From Arthrinium phaeospermum (Eukaryota > Ascomycota > Sordariomycetes > Amphisphaeriales > Apiosporaceae): a stretch of DNA of 64,000 bases. The number at the start of each line of letters is the position of its first letter. The stretch's first letter is position 1. A program made the translations under genes and the position numbers. The stretch is taken from contig QYRS01000012.1 in assembly GCA_006503535.1 (NCBI GenBank), positions 1 through 64,000 of the forward strand, read 5' to 3'. This document shows, one piece after another, positions 57,032 through 64,000 of the stretch. Under the pieces are notes generated by a model. That model did not search any database, was not told the DNA's origin, and was given only the letters and a program-made list of their open reading frames with translations.

Positions 57032-57995
57032 ATAGATTAGTGACCCCGAGGATGAACCGTTTGCTATGAGGATGCAAGACATCGTTGGCGTTGTAGAGTA
57101 AAAATGGGTAATTCATATCAAGTCCAATGGGATCTTGGACAAAGCGTGTATGGTTCCCGTTATGCAAGATAATATCCCGACGGCCCCTTTGCGACCACCA
57201 GCCAGCCATCAAGTCTTCATTCATTGTCCCTTGATGCACATGACCACACGCCCTCATGGCGAACTTGTAGATTTCCGATCTGTAATAGACCCTTGCATGG
57301 GATGGCGCCCAAAGCTCCACTGAGCATCACCAACTATTGTGCTTTTGAATCGACATAGAGGGAGCAAATACTGGTAATTATGAAAGTATCGGATTTTCAG
57401 CCATCATAGGACACTGGCTCAGCCGCCTTGAATACACATGGTACCCGGATTCTTCTATCTGGAGATAGACGTGGAAGTCCCCATTCTCATACTCGGATTA
57501 CAATGACCACCCTTGAATCTGATCTTATCAACCATCGCCACACCCCCTTGATTGGACGGCGTAACGTGGGGCAGCAGCAAAAAACAAAACAAAACAAAAC
57601 AAAGACATATCATTTCATCATCGCAAGTGAAGTGGAAGGGAAGCAAGAAAACAAGGACTATGAACAGCGATCAGCTTGAGCCGACTAGAATAGGCGTGTC
57701 AAATAAAGCCAACAGAAAGGTTTATGCGTAAGTAAACATGAAGTGTAAGTATGTGGTATATCAATAACAGCCTCTTCCCTCACGTACAATTTCCTTTTGC
57801 CACCAGAGCGCCTCCCGCAAAATAACGCTGAGCCAAAGAATCACATGCCGGAGCATCCTGCCATCTCCCTCCCAAAACCGACTCCTTCCTTCACACCGCC
57901 TGACTCATCCGCAACCCTCCTCAAACCGACATCGGCAGGTAACAAACAAAGAAAGGAAGGAAAGAGAACGAGGCAAGTGACACGGCATTTGGGGT
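57032..57995. other. Convergent intergenic region ThrRS/SLM1
   Basis: 964 bases of 3' flanks. There is an AAAAC/AAAC repeat near 57,580-57,605. I see no supported gene. Confidence 0.5.
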
Positions 57996-60991
57996 TTAGT
58001 ACACACTGGGAGTAGTCGCAGGTGTGCCACGGGGGTACTCGCCGGGTACGTGCGGGGTGCTATCCGCCCGACCCTGAAAACCAGGCCGTGGTGACTGCCC
58101 ATTTTGCTGCTGTTGCTGCTGCTGCCCATAAGCGGCGCCCATCCGATCGCCGCCCGTGGCTGACCCATTTCCTGTTTGGCCAATGGACGCGTGCCCGTAA
58201 TAGGCCGGGGAAGCGGCCGAAGTGCTGTACACAGGGCTGCTGGCATTGTACGACTCAACGTTGCCCGAGTCGTGGCTCATGTCTGGTGGTTGCGACGAGC
58301 TCACGTGGTGGGGGCCTGCCACCACTACCGGTGCGGCAGAGAATCGCTGAGAGTTGTTGTATTGTGGCATGGCGGGTTCGCCGTTGTAAGGGTTGACACC
58401 ATCAGCAACGGCCTCGTCGTGGAGCATGGCGGCATGGCTAGGAGCAGCATCCATTTGGACGCCTTGGGAGTTGCCATAGTTCTGGCCAACCATTACCTGG
58501 GAGGCCCGGGTCCCTGGATATGGCTCCCCAACCTGGCTCCCTGGAAGTGCACTAGCTGCCGCCACGGCTTCGTAATCATTAGTAACGTTGCCGTTGATGG
58601 ACGCGCCATGAGCATACTCGTTGTCTAGAAACCCAGAACTGGCATCACTGGGCGAGTGGGGCACCTGCAAGCCTCTCTGGGCGTTCACCTGGAGGTCGCT
58701 GGGAAATCTGCCACCTGTAGAACACGGACAGTCAGCATCAAGTCGGAGAGGGGCGCGGTTTTTTGGCCCGGTTGCATGCTGGCCGGGCATCCCAACACCC
58801 GACTCGTTCCAAATGCAAGGAGCGTCAATATTGCTCACCAGGCTGGGGCCGGTTCGAAATCGAATCTTGCCGGGAGCCGGGGCTGGCCACCACAGCCGCG
58901 GCATTCTCGTGGGACACAAACGGTTCCTCGTCCTCGTCATCCACCATGCCATCGCTGGAGAGGGAGCGCTGTGAAGAGCGTGACAAGGTGCGGGCATGGC
59001 CCCGGACGAACGTGCTGCGCTCCTCGGGCGATTTCTCTGTGAGGGCCTTGATGTCCTCGTACCAAGCCATCATGGTGTCGTGGCTTTCCGCGCGGAACAC
59101 CCACGTGTGACCGCGGTGCATGGTGCCCGTTTGCCGTCCCTTGAGGATGAACTTGTTGGATGAACCACCCTCCGTAGAGTGCGATCCCAGCTTCTGTTCG
59201 GGAAGATACAAGCTCACGACTGGCGGGCCGCTTTTGTCGGCCGACTTGAACTCGTGAAGGTGCGTCGGCGACAGAACGTACCTGGGAGACTGTTAGCAAA
59301 CCCTCTGCAAAGTATTCTGACGCTTGTTTACCCACCAGCCTGCAGTATAGCTCTTTAGATACTTGCTCTTCCGCTCGAGGAGGCCAGCCCGGATCTCTTG
59401 GCTGGCATAGTGGTCGCGTCCGGGATAGTGGATATGTTCTGGGGAGCGAATCGCTATGTCTGGGTTCACGAACTGTGCATCTTTCTGGATAAACATGTGC
59501 CATTCGTGATCCTTGGGCATGGCAATAGGTCCAACCCGCAAATCCTCGATGGTGTTGTAAGATCCATCAGCCTCTCGCTTGAGGATACCAGCATAGGCAT
59601 TGTACGACTTTTGAATTTCGCCAACGACGATGGACTCGAGTTCCCGGCCCGATGTCTCCAGATTCAGATAGGCCTGGTGTAGGTAGGTCTCCTCGTCAAT
59701 CTGGCGCTCGACCTGCCGGTCCACCGACAGTCTCAGGAGATACGGATCTTGCTTGCCCGTGGTCAACGAAGGGTCCATCTCGGTCTGACCCAGCACCTCT
59801 TGCAAGGCGTTGACCGCCCTCCTCGTGTTCTCCATCTCCTTCTCGACCGAGTTTTTGAAGTCGCCAGACAAGCTCTTGATCTCTTTCATCTTCATGTTCA
59901 AGTCGCTTCTCAGGCCCGTCAGAGCCAGGATGACATCCTCCTCGATCTCCCTGGCTTTGTTGGCCTCAATAATGGATTGCTTGTGGTGCGTCCTCAAAAT
60001 GTCCACGGCGTCATCGAGTCCGCCGGAAGCAAGGAAACCGGGCGGTGTTGTCATATTGTTAGCGACATTGGCCAGCTTCAGGAGCGACTTGGATCGATGC
60101 TCGTAATGAGACTGAATCTCCCTAAAGTAGGCAATGAGGTCTTTCAGAATTTTGCGCCACGACTGGAAGCGATTTGCGAGGACCTCGGTAGGGTTTCCTG
60201 TGGTTGGGACGGGGCAGTAGAAGGCGCTGAGGGCCTCCTCTGGATCGTGGCTGCTCTGCAACGCCAGACTACGGACACTACCCGCCTTCATGCTCCGCCG
60301 ACTGCTGCTTCTCTTAAGACTTCCGCTCCTACGCAGCGAGCCCTTCTTCTTCAGAGTGTTGCCCCTAGATAGCGAGATGCCGCCGGCGGTGCCATCGCCG
60401 GTCATGCTCATGTTGTCACCATGGCGGGACGATGTCGAGTTGGAGCGCTGCATGGCGGGTCGATGTATTGGGCCGTCAATTATCGAACTTCCCCTTACAC
60501 TGGCATCCCACTCTTCGGTGAATTTGGGATCGCGCTTCAAGTAGTTGTCTGCACCGGGCGAAGCCAGTTGCGCGTTGGCCAACGTGTTCGAGGCGGTCTC
60601 CTGGTCGGCTGGAATCCTTTGCGCAGGAGAGTATTGCGGCTGTGGCTGGTGGTATTGAAAGTAAGAATTGTCTGCTGCGCCAGGCTGTCTGGATAGGCCG
60701 ACTGGGCTGTAGTTGGCACTGAGAAGACGGAGAGTTTGGGATTAGCACATGAAGAGATGGCCAGCTAAGGCAAGTACAAGCAGGGTTTGTATGCGGAAGA
60801 GTCGGACTGTCGGTGGCTTTGGGCTTTGTTGTTGGTGGTGACGGCAAGCGGAAAGGCAGGTGGGCAGGTGGGCATGAAAGGGCCAAAAGAGAAGACGTAG
60901 TGACTACGTACCCAGCGGGCTCAATGACGGCCGAGTTGTTCAAAGGTGTCCGTGGTCGTGTTTGCGACAGCGGGGATCTCGCAGTCGCCAT
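57996..60991 (-). CDS. SLM1: SLM1/SLM2-like TORC2 effector (BAR-PH)
   Basis: Four exons: 60912-60991, 59336-60718, 58839-59281 and 57996-58714, 874 residues. Slm proteins bind PI(4,5)P2 at the plasma membrane and link TORC2 to Ypk1 and actin control under membrane stress. The first 140 residues are disordered with basic Ser-rich patches (SLRRSGSLKRSSSRRS). A helical F-BAR-like region follows (about 150-410: LANRFQSWRKILKDLIAYF, THHKQSIIEANKAREIEED, DRQVERQIDEETYLHQAYL). Then a PH domain (about 475-590: YVLSPTHLHEFKSAD, TWVFRAESHDTMMAWYEDI). The C terminus is long, Ser/Asn/Gln-rich and contains seven glutamines in a row. The first intron is the longest in the window (193 bases). Confidence 0.88.
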
Positions 60992-63431
60992 TTTGATTTT
61001 GGGGGGGGGGGGGGGAAAGTGGCCGGGTATTAAAACTGTTCCGTGCCTAACTAACACCTAAGTACTGTAAGCGTGTGCAGCGCAGCCGTGCAGCCGTGCA
61101 GTGCAGTGCAGCATGCGCAGGTATCAAGGTATCTGGAATGCGCCAGCGACCGAGGGCGGGAGGGAACGACGTCAGGCGCAATGTTGACGCAATCCCTCAG
61201 GCTTTCCTGCTTATCTCACAGCTTTTAGCTCCATGTCACTCCAGACTAGTCGTCGTCTCGTCTCTGCAGCCCAGATTGCTGGGCCTCGGCCTCGGCCGGC
61301 GCTCATGGACCCTTCTTAGTGTCCAAACCCAGATCGACAGGCCGGGCTCTCGCCGTCCCTGCGCTTCTCCGGACTAAGGCTCGAAAAGGTTCGAGTTGGT
61401 CCAGGCGGTCCCGTCCTGGGTGGCCTGGCTGCCCGTCGAGTCGTGGAATGCAGATAGGTACTGGGGCAGTAGGGGTAGTAGGGGCAGTAGGGGCGGATTT
61501 GCGGGCGCAGGTGCGGAGGGGAAACAAAGGGAAGGGGGGCTTGTTCACGGGTTCTTGGTTACCTCTACTGTGAGTTTGTGTACTGGCTGTGTTTACGGGT
61601 AACAGAGAGAACGTGGCGGAAGAGAGGGAGGCCTTCTCCCGTTCTCGTGAGACCAGGTAGGTATTCTCAAATGTCTTTGTTGTCAGTCGCACGATGATGC
61701 GTGGAGCGTTCGAGCAACTGATGGCGGGGGGCGTGGGAAAGTGTATGATGTATCTGACAGCCGCCTAATGCTCGGGCAGCACTCTAGAGAATGATGAACT
61801 ACAAAGCTCTAGCGTACGGAGGAGTACTGTAGGGGGTATCACAAGTGAGCCAGTTGCTTGGGCAGTAGAAGACAAAATATCAGGTGAACACAGAAGCAGA
61901 TAGTGTATGCAAGCTGCAGTATTGAACAATATCACAACAGTAGCCAGGAGCAATGCAATGGGGTCAGAGAAAGAGGAAGTCTGCTGGAAAAGAGGATGAT
62001 GTCGTCGTCACATCCCGGCATCTTCCTTCCCCAATTTCTGTCACCCCGCTGTAAACCGTGCCCCAAGAGCCAATGACAACACTCGAGCCGGGGGCTGCAA
62101 GCGGCCACGCCAGATACCCAAGTGGGGTCGCCAGGGGTCTTCTTTGGGCTGTTTTTTGGTCTGTCCCCCCCCCCCCCCCCCCCCCTCTCCAGACGGGAGT
62201 TCATCAAAAGATTAGGTAGCTTGCTGTTAGGGCAGACAGGGGGAAGATAGCTCTTTGTCCTCTCGCTCGAGCAGAGTGACGTAGTGTACTTAATCGATCT
62301 TCCTGCAATTGCTTTGTTATCCACCACCCCCCATTTCATGTTAGGTTATGTAGGTACCTAAGTATGAACGGCATCTCGGCAGAGACGCGACCACGGCCAT
62401 TTGCTAGCAGCTTAGTGGCCAGCGGGAGACAGCTCGTACGGTCAGCTCTGGCCCAAATATGTCTTATTGGACAAGGTGGACCGATAGAGTAGCATTCAAG
62501 ACCTCTCCCCCGCTTCCTGCTCTCCTCCATGTTCGCATAGGATGACCAACAGGTTCGCCAAGTCCATGCCCCGGTATACTCGCGATCAAGTACATACATA
62601 TGCAACCCCGATCGTAGGCACACTAGGCACATAACCAAATAACCTGCACCGCACATGTGGTTGATCGGCTGCGTTCATCCATATGTGTAGTAGTATGCAC
62701 ATATGTAATAATCCTAGCCCGTCAACCGTCCACCCGTCTGACATTCCCTCGTTTCTGACAAAATCTATTAGGTACCTTGTGTAGTTCCCACCTTATCATC
62801 GAACACTCGCGCCGATCTGGTCATACCTAGTCTCGACTCTCACTCATGTCCCGCTAGGTACATACACTTGTTCCTAGGGAAAACTACATAAAACCAAGTA
62901 CCACTGGGTTGTGCGTACCTGGCATGAGCTTAACTTGGGTTTTGCGACCGGCGGCCTCTTTTCCGTTGAATGCGCGTTGTTTCAAAATCATGGCGCGGCC
63001 GCAGTATAGATGAGTCAAGTTGATGACACTATAAGTCATGTCGGCCCTCGGTAGAACCCCTGGATATATTATGTGAACTTGTAATCTCGTCGCTACCAGC
63101 TGCTTGCTATCTGCTCGAGTCCCGACCGTACCCCGATCTACCTATATGTAATTACAGTATGGATGAGCCAACCCATGCTATCATCGACCCACCTGCCAAC
63201 GCCGCGCCATGTGAATGCCGTCTGTAACCCGTGATTTTTGCATAGCAAGAAAAATACTTAAGGTATCCCCACAAGTGATGGGCCCCCTCTAAACACAGGA
63301 AGGCGCCCACGATACGTCCCCTCCAAGTCAGGAAGACCAAATTACACATACCGACTATCTGAAAATATACATCATTGATCCTGCGGTCCCAGTGACAAAG
63401 CCCGGTCGAACACGCCTCTTAAAACCCCCCT
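60992..63431. other. Intergenic region upstream of SLM1
   Basis: 2.4 kb without a supported gene. It holds a G15 run directly in the SLM1 leader (61,001-61,015), a C21 run (62,165-62,185), TAGGTACCTA at 62,351-62,360 and AGGTACCT at 62,770-62,777. Open frames here are short and repetitive in character (for example GGGGTAGTA-type repeats near 61,470). Confidence 0.5.
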
Positions 63432-64000
63432 CTACTGATTTCGAGCGGGGGTTGCAGGCTCGGCCGCCTTAAGCTTGCCTCTCCGTCTTGGGGGTGGTGC
63501 TTGCGGCGGCAGCTTCTTGGCCGTCGCTGCCGTCGGTCCATTCCCGTTAGTATTGATATGGACGACCGGCGCAAACGGTTTTCCATGCCTGGACTTGGGA
63601 ACGGCGGGCAGCGGCTTCTTCGGCTTGCGCGGAGGTGCTTCCTTCGACGCCTCCGCCGCCTCGCCGCTGGTGCTTGCAGTCACCAAGTCCTCGGGAGACG
63701 ATGGCTGCGCGTCATCGTCTACTTGCTCGGCAGCACTGAGCTCGGCCTTTCGGCTGGGCGTCTGCACGCCGGGCTTTTCCGTCACCGCCGCCACATCAAC
63801 CACACTAATCTTGCTGCCTGCGTCTTGCGACTCAAGACTGATACCTAGCAGTCTGTTTGTAACCTCGCCTGCGCCGTCGTCTGGCAACCAACTGACCTTC
63901 CTCACCCGGTCTACCAGTCTCAAGGTTGTCTCATCTGCGGGGGCAAAGTGCGCGTTTCCCGACCCGGCCATGATTCTCAGCACCTTGACAATGTGATCTT
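63432..64000 (-). CDS. Unrecognised protein, C-terminal part, cut by window end
   Basis: The frame is open from the stop at 63,432 to the window edge, so the gene probably continues beyond it; an ATG at 63,969-63,971 is an alternative start giving 179 residues. The visible N-terminal part (TTLRLVDRVRKVSWLPDDGAG) may be the end of a folded domain. The rest is disordered, rich in Ala, Pro, Ser and Lys, with PxxP blocks (RKPKKPLPAVPKSR, LPPQAPPPRRRGK) that could bind SH3 domains. I do not recognise the family. Confidence 0.55.
   Translation of the reverse strand, partial: DHIVKVLRIMAGSGNAHFAPADETTLRLVDRVRKVSWLPDDGAGEVTNRLLGISLESQDAGSKISVVDVAAVTEKPGVQTPSRKAELSAAEQVDDDAQPSSPEDLVTASTSGEAAEASKEAPPRKPKKPLPAVPKSRHGKPFAPVVHINTNGNGPTAATAKKLPPQAPPPRRRGKLKAAEPATPARNQ

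Noticed and set aside
61385..61405. GGTTCGAGTTGG, resembling a tRNA B box
   Set aside because: The last bases do not fit the B box, no A box lies upstream and no cloverleaf can be drawn.

Overview
The window looks like nuclear DNA of a filamentous ascomycete (Pezizomycotina, most likely a Sordariomycete). The genes have short introns (about 50-190 bases) with GT...AG borders and CTAAC/CTGAC-type branch points. They are GC-rich, face both ways without operons, and encode fungal proteins such as VID27, ATG9, COG6, SLM1, TPS1, a 2EXR protein and a DUF7726-type protein. The first 13.3 kb is extremely AT-rich with almost no CpA or TpG, the mark of repeat-induced point mutation (RIP). I cannot name the species.

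Layout. 1-13,340: RIP-destroyed repeat desert with no intact gene. It holds a pair of degenerate direct repeats about 7.8 kb apart (candidate LTRs) and one less mutated 570-base island that looks like a tRNA-headed, poly-A-ended SINE. 13,612-17,978: a compact metabolic trio, namely a zinc alcohol dehydrogenase, a peroxisomal acyl-CoA dehydrogenase and an ACAD10/11-type kinase. 20,046-21,687: trehalose-6-phosphate synthase. 22,982-25,516: VID27. 27,049-29,003: prenylcysteine lyase. 29,615-31,485: chaperonin CCT6. 31,838-33,586: amidoligase-like enzyme. 33,958-34,945: DUF7726-like protein. 36,154-37,182: 2EXR protein. 38,323-39,030: secreted CBM9/DOMON-like protein. 40,866-43,001: COG6. 44,013-46,901: ATG9. 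49,016-51,784: MFS transporter with a long N-terminal extension. 53,001-53,788: GAR1. 54,405-57,031: threonyl-tRNA synthetase. 57,996-60,991: SLM1. 63,432-end: a partial unrecognised gene.

How they work together. Most genes are housekeeping and unrelated to their neighbours. The clearest functional group is 13.4-18.0 kb. There the kinase half and the dehydrogenase half of the animal ACAD10/ACAD11 proteins are two divergently transcribed genes. Both proteins end in Ala-Lys-Leu, a peroxisomal targeting signal, and the shared promoter carries two CCTCGG/CCGAGG fatty-acid-response cores. The adjoining alcohol dehydrogenase has a third. This suggests a peroxisomal module for hydroxy-acid catabolism. 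COG6 and ATG9 also lie head to head, and COG has been linked to Atg9 traffic. A palindrome, AGGTACCT, recurs only between genes.

Limits: exon borders were placed by eye from splice signals, reading frame and family resemblance. Each spliced model given here has a total length divisible by three. No database search was run.
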